Below, one piece after another: positions 11,168 through 23,040 of a DNA stretch of 64,000 nt. The stretch comes from Pleurodeles waltl. Its lineage: Eukaryota > Chordata > Amphibia > Caudata > Salamandridae. The first letter of the stretch is position 1. Every line of letters starts with the position of its first letter. The stretch lies in NCBI RefSeq assembly GCF_031143425.1, contig NC_090447.1, positions 136,977,106 through 137,041,105 on the forward strand, read 5' to 3'. The notes below the pieces were generated by a model that did not search any database, was not told where the DNA came from, and saw only the letters and a program-made list of their open reading frames with translations. The translations under genes and the position numbers were made by a program.

Positions 11168-14100
11168 TGTTGGAAAATGGGTTATTGGTAGGGCAGGTAG
11201 GTACCTACACCTAGCAACAAGCCACTAACCTCCACATAGGTACAGTTAGGTCTCAGTAAATTAATCCCAGCTCAACCCTTGGTAGCTTGGCAACGAGCGT
11301 CAAGGCTTAACTTAGGAGACAAAGTGTTAAGCATTCAAATATCACAAAACAGTAATTAAATAAAACACAGGAAACAGTTTAAAAATCCAAAACCAATTTA
11401 TAAAAATAGTTTATATTTTTGTCTTTAAAATGACACAAAAACAATTAAAATCGGTTCAGGGGAACCGGAGATATGAATTTTTAAAGAATTATTACTTTTC
11501 TAGCGCTTAGAAACAAAAAGCGCCAATCGGGTCATCTGGTTGCACCTCGACCGGGGCAAAGTAAAACTTTCAGGCCGACCGCGATGGAGCCCTGCTCGGC
11601 TACAGGTCGCGGGAGGCCTCGGTTAAAAAGTTACCTTCTGACTTAGTCTTTATTTTGAAGTTTTTCTTCACCGGGACGAACCTGCCAGTTGAATCCGACC
11701 TCCTGGAGCCCCTGTCCGGATACGCGATGTGGGTTTCCTCGGTGGAGACTTTTACCTTCGGACTTAGTCGTTTTTTCGAGATGAAAATCCTTCGACCGGG
11801 GTAAACCTGGATCTTGATCCGACGTCCATGGAGCCCTTCTCGGATACGATGGCTGGGAGGTCCCGGTCAACTTTTTACGTTCGGACTTAGGGCCTGATTA
11901 CGATTCTGGCGGGCGGCGGAGGCCGCCCGCCAGAATTCCGCCCTCCATAATACCGCTCCGCGGTCAGAAGACCGCGGAGGGTATTATGAGTTTTTCCCTG
12001 GGCTAGCGGGCGGTCTCCAAAAGACCGCCCGCCAGCCCATGGAAAAACTCCCTTCCCACGAGGATGCCGGCTCGTAATAGAGCCGGCGGAGTGGGAAGGT
12101 GCGACGGGTGCTGTTGCAAGGCAGACAGTGAAATACATTTTGGGGCCCTCTTACGGGAGCCCCTGCAGTGCCCATGCCGTTGGCATGGGCACTGCAGGGG
12201 CCCCCAGGGGCCCCGCGACTCCCCCTCCCGCCATCCGGTTCCCGGCGGGAGAACCGCCAGGAACTGGATGGCGGGAGGGGGAGTCGGAATCCCCAAGCCG
12301 GCGCAGCAAGCCGCACCGGCTTGGAGGATTCCTTGGGGGCAGCGGGAAACCGGCGGGAGACCGCGGGTTTCCCTTCTCTGACCGCGGCTAAGCCGCCGCG
12401 GTCAGAATGCCCCGCGGGGCACCGCCGGCCTGTCGGCGGTGCCACCGCGTCCCGCGGCCCTGGCGGAAGTAATCCGCCAGGGTCGTAATGACCACCTTAG
12501 TCTCTTTTTTGGATGTTTTTCTTTACCGGGATGAACCACGAAGTCAGGCCGGGTCGCGGTTGAGGCAAGCCGGCTAGAATTTCCGCGGCGGGTCGGTCCC
12601 TCTCTGGAGCTTTTTTCCAAAAATTCTCAAATCTTTTCCAAACTTCTGGGGCTTCACCCAGATGTTCTTTTAAGGTTCTTTTGGGGTCCACAGCTCACCC
12701 CAAGGGTCCAGAAGTTCTGTGATGGTCCTTGGGGGGTGCGGACTTCAACTCCCAGAATGCACCTGGCGCAAACTCCTTTTTGGCCACTGGACAGTGGTCA
12801 GCTGGTCGCTTTCTTCAGGAGTTGGTGCAGGGGACTCTGGTTTAGCAATTTTTCACCTGTAGCAAACAGGGAGTCCCTCCTTGAACCAGTTGAAGCCAGG
12901 CAAAGTCCTTCTTGTGGTGAAGCCCAAGTGTGCAGCTGGTGCAGTCCTTCTGAGTGCAGGTTCCAGGTGCAGGCCAGGGGTCCAGCAGGGCAGTCCTTCT
13001 TCTTCTTTAGTTCCTTTCTTGTTGAATTCTGGAGGGGATCTGAGGTGTGGGTGCAGGTCTGCCAGTTTTATCCTTGCTCCTGGGTGAAAAGCAGGGGGGC
13101 CCTGGTTCTCCAATCAGGGACAGGGTCGTCCCCCTGTGATGACCACTTCCTGGGAAGTGTGGCAAAAATCCATCCCAGAAGGCAACAGTCTCTAAAAATC
13201 CAACATGGATGAATCTGATTTTTGGAGGTTACATCTGGCTGAGCCCACCCACTGGTGTGGCAAAAAATCATAAACACACCCCTCTCCTGCCCTCTCCTAA
13301 TCTAATCAAGGGGGCACCTAGCTGTCTGGGGTTGCAGGATGTGGGGGTGTTGCTGGGTGCTGCAAATGTCCTTCTCTGCCTTTGAAGACCAGTTTGGCAG
13401 CCCTCCCCCTTCCTGCCTCACCATCTGCTGAGGGGAGATTCTCTCCCCCAAGCACATTCCTTTGTGTGAAGTCTGGCCACTTCACACCTCATCAAGGCAG
13501 CCTGGCAGAAGCTGCTGCAGGCTGGCCAATCAGAGCACAGCAGCAAAAACAATGCAGAGCTGAAATTGGCAACTTTTTAGGTAAAGTCTAAACTTTTTAC
13601 CTGACAAGTTATATTAAATCCAACAACTGGAAGTTGTGGGATTTATTACAACAATTAATTTGATACCAAATTCTTGGTATGTAACATTTAAGGAGACTTT
13701 AAAATTTAAAATAAAGTCTGCCCATTCTAGCCTATGAAGGCCATTTACTTCAATGAGGGAAAAACGAATTTGGCTGTTTTTACCTCACCAGGGCTTATAA
13801 ATCTATTTTTATAAAGTCCCTGCTTATAGTTACATGGCACCCAGCCCTAGGGGCACATAGGGCACACCTTAGGGGTGACTTATATGTAAAAATAAGGTAG
13901 TTTAAGACTTTGGAAGTACCTTTAATTCCAAAGTCGAATTTGCATATAACTTTAATTTAAAAGCAGCCAGCAAAGCAGGCCTGCCTTTAAAATGACACTG
14001 GGCACCTCAGCAGTGCACCTAGGTGTGCACCACCAATGCTGTGGTCCCTAAACCTACATGCCCTACCATTTACTAGGGACTTATAGGTAAGTTAACTTAG

Positions 14101-14266
14101 CCAATTATAATTAGCCTAATTTGCATATCCATTTTACACAGAGCACAGGCCCTGGGACTGGTTAGCAGTACCCAGGGCACCATCAAAGTCAGGAAAACAC
14201 CAGCAAAAAGAGGAAAATGGGGGCAAAAAGTTATGGGGCCTCTGCAATCAGCCCTGTTTTCTCACA
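11168..14266 (-). repeat. Solo LTR A (long-LTR Gypsy-like), inserted in H2
   Basis: The element runs TGTTGG...TCACA on the plus strand (TG...CA on both strands) and is flanked by the perfect 5-bp TSD GTGAA (11163-11167 and 14267-14271). On the minus strand it begins TGTGAGAAAACAGGG and contains ACTTTTTGCC then TACTGCTAACCAGT, shared in order with LTR B and the LTRs of element T; this sets the orientation. It is 3,099 bp, or about 2,490 bp without the nested MITE. No internal coding region is present, so it is a solo LTR left by LTR-LTR recombination. Open frames inside are not genes. Confidence 0.8.
11890..12496. mobile_element. Hairpin-rich Harbinger-type MITE in LTR A
   Basis: A 607-bp non-autonomous element flanked by TTA (11887-11889 and 12497-12499). 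Termini are GGGCCTGATTACGATTCTGG and, reading inward from the right, GGTGGTCATTACGACCCTGG. It is very GC-rich and made of consecutive palindromes, for example GCGGGCGGCGGAGGCCGCCC near 11909 and an inverted repeat around TGCCGTTGGCA near 12180. Its closest relative in this window is the MITE at 22382-22991. The 3-bp TSD and TIR resemblance to H2/H3 suggest mobilisation by that family. Confidence 0.8.
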
Positions 14267-14349
14267 GTGAAATTTACTCTGTCATACGTATATGCTGCAT
14301 GACATGTTACCACCCCTCCCATGTCCCCAGGTACATTGCACAGTTGAGA

Positions 14350-15449
14350 ATGAGGAATGCACTGATGTACAGGCCCCTAGTCGACCTTGCCACCCTGGAG
14401 GAGCGTCATATCATCCAGACCTATCACCTGCACCATGTGACCATAATGGAATTAGTGGCCTAGTTGGAGCCAGATCTGTTGCCTGCCAGAAGCAATCCCA
14501 ATGCCATCCCTCTTGCAGTGCAGGTGTTGTCAGTCCTCCATTACCTTGCCTCTGGCTCCTTCCAGGTCACAGTGGGCCTCGTAAGTGGGATGTCACAGCC
14601 CATGTTCAGCAACGTCCTGAGGGATGTACTGTGTGCCCTGATTAAACATTTGGCCATCTACATCCGGTTCCCCTGACATGCAGATTTGTCCACTGTCAAG
14701 GCTGCATTCTACGCTGTGGCACACGTCTCACCATGTCATTGGTGCCATTGACGGCATGCACATTGCCCTGGTGGCACCTAGGAGGAATAAACAGGTATAC
14801 AGAAACCACAAGAACTTTCATTCAGTCAATGTGCAGGTGGTTTGTCTCGCGGACCAGTACATCTCCCAGGTGACAGCCAAGTACCCAGGGTCTGTGCATG
14901 ATTCCTACATCCTGCGGAACGGCAGTGTCCCACACATGATGGCACCACTCCAGAGGGACCGGGCCTGGCTCATTGGTATGTACCCCTTCATATGTGTGCC
15001 CTCAGCTCACTGCACCCTTGTGTCCCTGCCCCATTGCCCTCCCAGTCTTGACTTGCCTCTTCCACAGGTGACTCTGGCTATCCCAACATGCCCTGGCTCC
15101 TGACACCCATAAGGCGTCCAACATCAGCTGCAGAGGACCGTTACAATGAGACCCACGGTTGTACTAGACGGGTCATTGAGAGATGCTCTGAACTGCTGAA
15201 GGCCAAGTTCTGGTGTTTGCATGTCTCCGTGGGTACCCTGCTATATAAGCCACAGAAGGTGTGCCAGATCATTGTCGCCTGCTGCCTGCTGCACAATCTA
15301 GCCTGAGGCATAACATCCCATTGCTGGATTCAGAGGAGGGGGTAGTTGTGCCAGTGGCTGATGAAGGGGACATGGGGAGTGATGAAGAGGAGGATGATGA
15401 GGATGCTGGTGACTCCAAAGTAGAACTGATTCGACATTACTTCGGCTGA
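14350..15449 (+). pseudogene. H2 PIF/Harbinger DDE transposase, decayed
   Basis: The start is placed at MRNALMYRPLVDL (14350), matching MNPPVYRPLVDL of H3; the first frame already has a stop (LVA*LEPD). Visible blocks are VQVLSVLHYLASGSF (helix-turn-helix region), GAIDGMHIAL (first catalytic Asp, frame-shifted), QVVCLADQYISQVTAKYPGS and VHDSYILR (second Asp), and the C-terminal VIERCSELLKAKFWCL (Glu region). A 93-bp GT-AG intron (14976-15068) splits a Gly codon before DSGYP, in phase 1, as in H5. A putative 5'-UTR acceptor CCCCAG|GT precedes the start near 14331. Stops (for example RFP* at about 14675) make it inactive. It ends with an acidic tail and YFG*. Confidence 0.8.
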
Positions 15450-16313
15450 GATGCAGGTATGTACAAACTGTGTGGTATGTCCTCTACAACTGTCTGCCAT
15501 GTCCCTGCTTCCATCTGTCGTGTATGACCACTGACGGTATTGGTTGCAGCTCTGACTCAGGGTGGGTTTGCGAGGGTGTCACATGTGGCCATGACTTAGG
15601 TAGTCACAGTGTACAGGTCAGGCCTATAGTCAGGCAGGTGTTGTGCTGGTGTATTAGTGCTGTCAATGTTAATGTCGAATGTTCCCTGAGTTGCCAGTTC
15701 AAGTGCTATGTGTGTACCACACAGTGTTGTTGCATCTGTACAGCATCCATCCTGGGAGTCGACATTGGGTAGCAGTGCAACATTGTTGCTGGTGGCAGTA
15801 GGAATGGGGCCAGGTCTGACGCTGGGCAATGTGAGGGTGGAACCATTGGGTTGGTATGTGTTGTGTATGTGTGTAGGTACTGGCCATAATGTTTTGGACC
15901 TGCCTGGCATATCTGCTCTGGATTGCTGTTCCTACAGTGGATTTGTGTGGAGTTGGCATATGTGGCTCCTACAGTAATTGTTGTCCCTGTCTTGGTCTCC
16001 TTTCAAGACAATGTAGTGGTGTTCTGTGCTCCCTGTCTTGGCTGTTGCCTCCATTGACACATATGTCCTGCCACTGCCTGCTCCACAATCGACCTCCTGG
16101 CATTTTGCTGCCCACGCTGTCACCCGCCCATGAATGTGCTGGGCGTGGCTTGCCACTTGTACACGTATTGGCTTTTTCATACATGCTCATGGGAAATAAA
16201 CATGTAGAGGTGGACCGTGCTCAGTTGTCGTTTATTTATGATGTACATGTGCAAGGGGTGATGAGTAGGGTCATGGCGGCAGGGGTCATCAGAATGGTAA
16301 GACCAGCTGTAGG
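15450..16313. other. H2 convergent 3' region between transposase and SANT1
   Basis: Non-coding DNA between two convergent genes. AAATAAA on the plus strand (about 16194-16200) follows the transposase. TTTATTT at about 16229-16235, which is AAATAAA on the minus strand, would serve SANT1, although LTR C now separates it from that gene. No other structure is seen. Confidence 0.5.
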
Positions 16314-18145
16314 TGTTGCGTAGGTTATCATTATCCTAATGAGACTACTGGATTCGGGCAGCAGAATCACTTGTGTTGCGGGGGACTGTGTCCGATCCCA
16401 TACCATGTGACACCTGACGCCCTAACCCAGGTTTGTTCCAGATAACTAGCAGTGCCTCATCTCCACCCACTTGCAAAAACAACAGATGATGGATGGAATG
16501 CAGAACAAATGAAACATTCACCCCCAGTCACAGATCTGGGTTTAATCCATCAGTTATTTTGCTTGACATGCCATTCCAGTTTGGACCCAGCCAGATGCAA
16601 ATCAGTCTTGACCCTGTTCACCATGTGAACAGTCCAGCCCGAACTACCAGGCCAGGTCTTCCCTGGACCAGAAACAAGCATCCTGGGACCGGTTTCAGGG
16701 TATCACCCTTCATCAACCAGGCTAGCTTGAATCTGGTGGCATAGAAAGCACGGGACCCACATCTGGGCATACCCTTCCCACTTGGGGCCACAAATGCAAA
16801 AACAACAGATGATGGACGGAATGCAGAACAAATCAAATATTCACCCCCAGTCACAGATCTGGGTTTAATCCATCAGTTTTTGTGCTTGCAATGCCATTCC
16901 AGTTTGGACCCAGCCATATGCAAATCAGTCTTGACCCTGTTCGCCTTGGGAATAGTCCAGCCCGAACTGCCAGGCAAGGTCTTCCCTGGACCAGAAACAA
17001 GCATCCTGGGACCGGTCTCAGGGTATCAATCTTCATCAACCAGGCTAGCTTGAATCTGGTGTCATAGCAAGCAAGGGACCCACGTCTGGGCATACCCTTC
17101 CCACTTGGGGTGACAAATGCAAAAACAACAGATGATGGACGGAATGCAGAACAAATCAAACATTCACCCCCAGTCGCAGATCTGGTTTTAATCCATCCGT
17201 TTTTTTGCTTGCCATGACATTCCAGTTTGGACCCAGCCATATGCAAATCAGTCTTGACCCTGTTCGCCATGGGAACAGTCCAACCAGGCCAGGTCTTCCC
17301 TGGACCAGAAACAAGCATCCTGGGACCGGTTTCAGGGTATCACCCTTCATCAACCAGGCTAGCTTGAATCTGGTTGCATAGCAAGCACGGGACCCACGCT
17401 CGGACATACCCTTCCCACTTGGGGCAACAAATGCAAAAACAACAGCATTCATCTCCACCCAAGAGCAGGGATAATTGGGGCAACCGGGTGCATGACATAA
17501 ATGACTCCTCATGAGAATCGTGGTCATTCAGATATCATCCATTTCTCCCAGTTACATTAGTCTCACACATGCAAGGACAATCAGAGGCAGAGTTTAGTTC
17601 AATAAGGTTTTATTGAAGTAACTGCATCTTAGATGATAAGGCAAATATTGCAATAAATATGATGATGAAGCACAACAAGATTAAAATTGTGACAAGGAGA
17701 GTAAAACACAAACATAACACTACCATATTGCCGCTAGAGTTTATAAGAATAGTTCCCATCTGGTTATCTGGCTGGAAATCTCCCTCTAAGGTACATGGGT
17801 CAAAGTAGTGTTTTTATACTAAAACAGCTGATGTTCCAAGAAAGGATCCCCATGTGAGAGTGTGTATTTTTCTGTGAAAATTGGAGACAAAGCATACCAC
17901 TTTTGCCAGCAACCTATCTTACTGCAGCCTTGGGAAAAGCACAGAGTGAAAGAAATGTCTTGTTTAAGAACGTAGTGCTGATCTAGGCAAAGAACAGCTA
18001 GATGGAGAAAATAAAACAAGACTGCAAATGTGGCTAATGTTATAATAATATAACAAAGCTAAAATAAAACATCTCTAGGTTAAAGTGCACAGCGGCAGGC
18101 CTAGTTTGCTGAAATAACATGTATAAAACTATAGCTAAAATGGCA
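16314..18145. repeat. Possible LTR C inserted in H2, containing a satellite
   Basis: Relative to H3, H2 has extra DNA between the transposase and SANT1. The best boundaries are TGTTGCGTAGG (16314) to AAATGGCA (18145), a TG...CA structure flanked by the 4-bp repeat TAGG (16310-16313 and 18146-18149). A minus-strand CAATAAAACC signal lies near 17605. A 4-bp duplication is short evidence, so the class and exact edges are uncertain; no coding region is present. Confidence 0.35.
16472..17440. repeat. Three copies of a 314-323-bp tandem satellite
   Basis: The motif TGCAAAAACAACAG begins units at 16472, 16795 and 17118 and recurs at 17432, giving periods of 323, 323 and 314 bp. Units share GGACCCAGCCATATGCAAAT-like and CATCAACCAGGCTAGCTTGA blocks. 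The array is bracketed by the 13-bp direct repeat TCATCTCCACCCA (16459-16471 and 17448-17460). Open frames of 60-155 codons on both strands follow the repeat and are not genes. Confidence 0.8.
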
Positions 18146-18245
18146 TAGGTAGTCCAGGCCCAATCTGCTGGTTATGGATAGATGGTGATATGGGACTGGA
18201 CAGTCGACAGGGTGTCGCACACCAGGGAGAATGTTCAGGAGAGGG

Positions 18246-19778
18246 TCACTTCCTGGCAGTGGTCTTGGTCTGGGCATCATGTCCGGCTGGGTGTCTACTT
18301 GGAGGTCCTCGCTTGCGTTGGGGCTCCTCAGCTACAGGGGTAGGGGTGGTAGTGTCCTGCAAGACCTGTGGCAGGGCCTCCATACCACTTACTGCCGCTG
18401 ACGTGGAGGGCTGTTATGGGATGTGGCCAGTGGTAGGGGCCTGCTGGTGGGTGGTGGACTCACATGTGACACTGGTCAGGTCCTTGAGCACCCCTACAGT
18501 GAAGGCCTGGTGGTATTGTGGATCTGCCATTGTTGCCTGACCTCCTGATTGTATTGACCCTGCAGCCACTGGGTCTCCTGCATAGTGGCTGGGATCTGGG
18601 CCTCTGTGTCCTGGGTGTTCCGATATACACCCAGGACTTGGTTGAGGCCCTCCTGGGCAGTAAGTTAGTGTGGCTGTCCCTACCCTTGGGTCACGATTCC
18701 CCTCCCACTACCCCTGGCCCCCTGTGCCTGTGCTCCTGGCACAGTGTGACCACTCCCAGTATCAGAAGGGCTATCATTGTCTGGGGTGGGTGCCCTTGAC
18801 CCTGGCCGCTGTACTACTGATTGTTGCGTCCCTGGGGCACAGGTCTGGGGTTCAGGGTCTGGCTATTGTGTTGTTGCGACATGGGTAGGTGCTTCTGGTG
18901 TGTCCAAGGTGGGTGTGCCGTTGGTGGACTGCCCAGTGGTCCCAGATGGCCCAAGCAAGTTTTCCTCTTCTTGACATCCAGTTGGGCCTTCATCCTGGGG
19001 AGAGCTGTCTGAGCCTGCCATACTCTGCAGGGTGTCAGAGGCAGGGGTACCTGTGGATGGATACGGTGGATGTTAGTTGTTTGACTGTTGTTGTTGTGTC
19101 CCTGATGTGATGCATGCAGTGGCTCGAATTGTTACCCAGTGATAGCAATGACAGCTGCTGCACTGGAGACATTTGTTTGGATTGGTTTGTGGGAGATGTG
19201 GTTCTTCCACATTGTGCTTGACATCCATGCATTCGAACTGTGTGTGTAAGGATGGTGGGAGTGGGGTGGTGTGCCATGCAGAGGAGGGGCATGGGGTTTT
19301 TGGCACGGGGTCAGTGGGGTGAGTTGCCGTGGTTTGTAGAGTGGTGGGGAGGAATGCTGGGCATGGGTGGTTGGTGGTTGGGGGGTATTGCTGACTTACC
19401 AATGTTGAGCCCTCCGTGAATGGTAGTCAGACCCTCAGGATACATAATGTCCAGGACCTTCTCCTCCCAGGTTGTCAGCTGAAGGGGAGGAGGTGGGGGC
19501 CCACCGCAGGTCTTATTACTGGCTATCCTCTGCCTGGATGCCATGGACCGAACCTTCCCCCAGAGGTCATTCCACCTCTTGCTGATGTCCTCCCTTGTGC
19601 GTGGGAATGTCCCGACTGGGTTGACTCAGTCGATGATCCTCTGCCATAACTCTGTCTTTCTGGCTATTGATGTTTGTTGAACCTGGACTCCCATGAGCTG
19701 TGGCTCTACTCTGATGATCTTGTCCACCACGACCTGCAACTCATTGTTGGTGAACCGTGAGTGCTTCTAGAGTGACAT
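18246..19778 (-). pseudogene. H2 SANT1 gene, two exons, decayed
   Basis: SANT/Myb-like accessory protein. Exon 1 (19778-19400) begins MSL*KHSRFTNNELQVVVDK, continues with IIRVEPQL and TSIARKTELWQRII-type SANT helices, and ends at donor TTG|GTAAGT; its length, 379 nt, equals exon 1 of H3 SANT1. Exon 2 begins at 19050 after acceptor CCACAG and encodes an acidic DSSPQDEG segment, a GPSGTTGQS linker, a predicted coiled-coil region (QEGLNQVLGVYRNTQDTEAQ) and a Ser/Pro/basic C-terminus, ending at the TGA 18248-18246. Stops in both exons show it is dead. LTR B is inserted immediately upstream of the start codon. Confidence 0.75.
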
Positions 19779-22700
19779 TGTAGGAAAATGGCTCACTGTT
19801 GCAGTTACCCCCCACTTTTTGCCTGATATTGATGCTGACTTGACTGAGAAGTGTGCTGCGACCCTGCTAACCAGGCCCCAACACCACTGTTCTTTCGCTT
19901 AAAAATATACCATTGTTCCACAATTGGCACATCCGTGGCACACAGATAAGTCCCTTGTAAAAGGTACCAGTGGTACCAAGGGCCCTGTGGCCAAGGAAGG
20001 TCCCTAAGGGCTGCAGCATGTGTTGTTCCACCCTAAAGGACTCCTCACCTAACACATGCACACTGTCATTGCAGATTGTGTGTCTTGGTGGGGAGAAAAA
20101 GGCAAAATCACAATGGCATCCCCCTCAGGATGCCATGCCCACAAAATACTGCCTGCGGCATTGGTAGATCATCCGTCTAGCAGGCCTTACAGCCCGAAGG
20201 CAGGGTGCACTATTCCACTGGTGAGCTGCATGAGCAATATGCCCCTACAGTGTCTAAGTCTATTCTTAGACATTGTAAGTACAATGTGGCCATATTAAGT
20301 ATATGGTCTGGGAGTGTGTCAAAATGAACTCCACAGCTCCATAATGGCTACACTGAATACTGGGAAGTTTGGTATCAAGCGTCTCAGAATAATAAACCCA
20401 CAGTGATTCCAGTGTTAGATTTATTACAAAATGTACACAGAGGGCATCTGAGAAGATGCCCCCTGTATTTTACCAAATCCTTCAGTGCAGGACTGACTGG
20501 TCTGTGCCAGCCTGCCACGGAGACGAGTTTCTGCCCCCCTGGGGGTGAGTGCCTTTGTGCTCTCTGAGGACAGAAACAATGCCTACACTGGGTGGAGGTG
20601 CTTTTCACCTCCCCCTGCAGGAACTGTAACACCTGGCGGTGAGCCTCAAAGGCTCATGCCTTTTGTTACAGCATCACAGGGCATCCCAGCTAGTGGAGAT
20701 GCCCCCCCCGCCACTGCCCCCACTTTTGGCGGCAAGGCAGGAGAGGATAATGAGAAAAACAAGGAGGAGTCACCCACCAGTCAGGACAGCCCCTAAGGTG
20801 CCCTGAGCTGAGGTGACCATTGCCTTTAGAAAGCCTCCATCTTGGTTTTGGAGGATTCCCCCAATAGGATTAAGGATGTGCCCACCTCCCCTCAGGGAGG
20901 AGGCACAAAGAGGGTGTAGCCACCCTCCTCAGGACCGTAGCCATTGGCTACTGCCCTCCTTACCTAAACACACCCCTAAATTCAGTATTTAGGGGTGACC
21001 CAGAACCCAGGAAATCAGATTCCTTCAACCTACAACAAGAAGAAGGACTGCTGACCTGAAAGCCCTGCAGAGACAAAGGAGACGACAAGTGACTTGGCCC
21101 CAGCCCTACCAGTCTGTCTCCAGACTCAAAGAACCTGCACAGTGACGCATCCGACAGGGACCAGTGACCTCTGAAGCCTCAGAGGACTGCCCTGAACCCG
21201 AAGGACCAAGAAACTCCTGAGAACAGCGGCACTGTTCATAAACAGCAACAACTTTGCAACTTTCTTGCAACTTTCAAAGACTTCACTCTTCCCGCCGGAA
21301 GCGTGAGACTTCACTCTCTGCACCCGACGTCCCCGGCTCGAGCTGCAGGGAGGACTCCCAGGCGACTGAGACCTCATGAGTAACCTGAGACAACCCCCCC
21401 GGACCCCCACAGTGATGCATGCAGAGAAGATCCCCCTGACTGTGACTGCCTGGAACAAAGAACCCGATGCCTGGACCAAGCACTGCACCCACAGCACCCA
21501 GGACCAGAAGGAACCAAACTCCAGTACAGGACCATCAGTCGACCTTCTGCCTAGCCCATTCGGTGGCTGGCCCGAGAAGCCCCCCTGTGCCCTGTCTGCA
21601 CCGCTAGAGTGACCCCCCGGGTCCCTCCATTGATTCCTGTTTAAAACCAGACGCCTGTTAAGCACACTGCACTCGGCCGCCCCTGTGCCACTGAGGATGC
21701 GTTGTCTGTGCGTACTTGTGTCCCCCCCAGTGCTCTATAAAACCCCCCTGGTCTGCCCTCCGAAGACGCAGGTACTTACTTGTTGACAGACTGGAACCGG
21801 ACAACCCCTGTTCTCCATGGGCACCTATGTGTTTTGGGCCCTCCTTTGACCTATGCACCTGCAGGCCCTGTGCTGCTGGTGCAGTGACTTTTGGGTTGCC
21901 TTGAACCCCCAACGGTGGGCTGCCTATGCCCAGGAACTTGAACTAGTAAGTGTCTTACTTACCTGAAAAACTAACCAATACTTACCTCCCCCAGGAACTG
22001 TTGATTTTTGCACTGTGTCCACTTTTAAAATAGCTTATTGCCATTTTAACTAAAACTGTGTATGTTACTGCTCTAATTCAAAGTTCCTTACTTACCTGTG
22101 TGGAGTACCTTGCATTTTATGCTTTTACGTCAAATCTTGAATCTTGTAGTTCTAAAATAAATTAAGAAAATATATTTTTCTATATAAAAACTATTGGCCT
22201 GGGGTTACGTCTTTGAATGTGTGTTCCTCATTTATTGCCTGTGTGTGTACTACAAATGCTTAACACTATCCTCGGATAAGCCTACTGCTCGACCACACTA
22301 CCACAAAATAGAGCATTAGAATTATCTATTTTTGCCACTATCTTAACTCTAAGGGGAACCCTTGGACTCTGTGCACACTATGGGGGTGATTCTAACTTTG
22401 GCGGGCGGCGGAGGCCGCCCGCCAAAGTTCCCCCAACAGAATACCGCTACGCGGTCAGAAGACCGCCGCGGTTATTCTGTGTTTACCGCTGGGCTGGCGG
22501 GCGACCGCCAGAAGGCCGCCCGCCAGCCCAGCGGGAAACCCCTTCACACGAGGAAGCTGGCTCCGAATGGAGCCGGCGGAGTGGGAAGGGTGCGGCGGGT
22601 GCAGTAGCACCCGTCGCGATTTTCAGTGTCTGCATGGCAGACACTGAAAATCTTTTAGGGGCCCTCTTACGGGGGCCCCTTCAGTGCCCATGCTATTGGC

Positions 22701-23035
22701 ATGGGCACTGCAGGGGCCCCCAGGGGCCCCAGGACACCCCTCACCGCCATCCTGTTCCTGACGGTCACGACCGCCAGGAACAGGATGGCGGTGAGGGGGT
22801 TGGAATCCCCATGGCCATGGAGGATTCCTCAGGGCAGCGGAAAACCGGCGGTAGACCGCCGGTTTTCCGTTTCTGACCGCGGTCATACCGCCGCGATCAG
22901 AATGCCCTTGGGAGCACCGCCAGCCTGTTGGCGGTGCTCCCGCGGTCGTTGACCCTGGCGGTCAATGACCACCAGGGTCAGAATGACCCCCTATATCTTA
23001 CTTTGAGATAGTATATACAGATCCAACTTCCTACA
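19779..23035 (+). repeat. Solo LTR B (long-LTR Gypsy-like), inserted in H2
   Basis: It runs TGTAGGAAAATGGCTCACTG (19779) to ATCCAACTTCCTACA (23035), TG...CA, flanked by GACAT (19774-19778) and GGCAT (23036-23040), a 5-bp TSD with one change. It shares ACTTTTTGCC and CTGCTAACCAG with LTR A and with the LTRs of element T, in the same order, fixing it on the plus strand. It is about 2.64 kb without the nested MITE. Reading frames inside are short and unrelated to any known domain. Confidence 0.8.
22382..22991. mobile_element. Hairpin-rich Harbinger-type MITE in LTR B
   Basis: A 610-bp element flanked by TAT (22379-22381 and 22992-22994). Termini are GGGGGTGATTCTAACTTTGG and, inward from the right, GGGGGTCATTCTGACCCTGG. 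Internal order of palindromes matches the MITE at 11890-12496, including an inverted repeat around TGCTATTGGCA (near 22690) and a GCGGGCGGCGGAGGCCGCCC block. Both sit in solo LTRs but at different LTR positions, so they are independent insertions. Confidence 0.8.
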
Positions 23036-23040
23036 GGCAT

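Noticed and set aside
16493..17527. Repeated minus- and plus-strand frames of 60-155 codons
   Set aside because: They track the 323-bp satellite unit and lack any known domain or start context.
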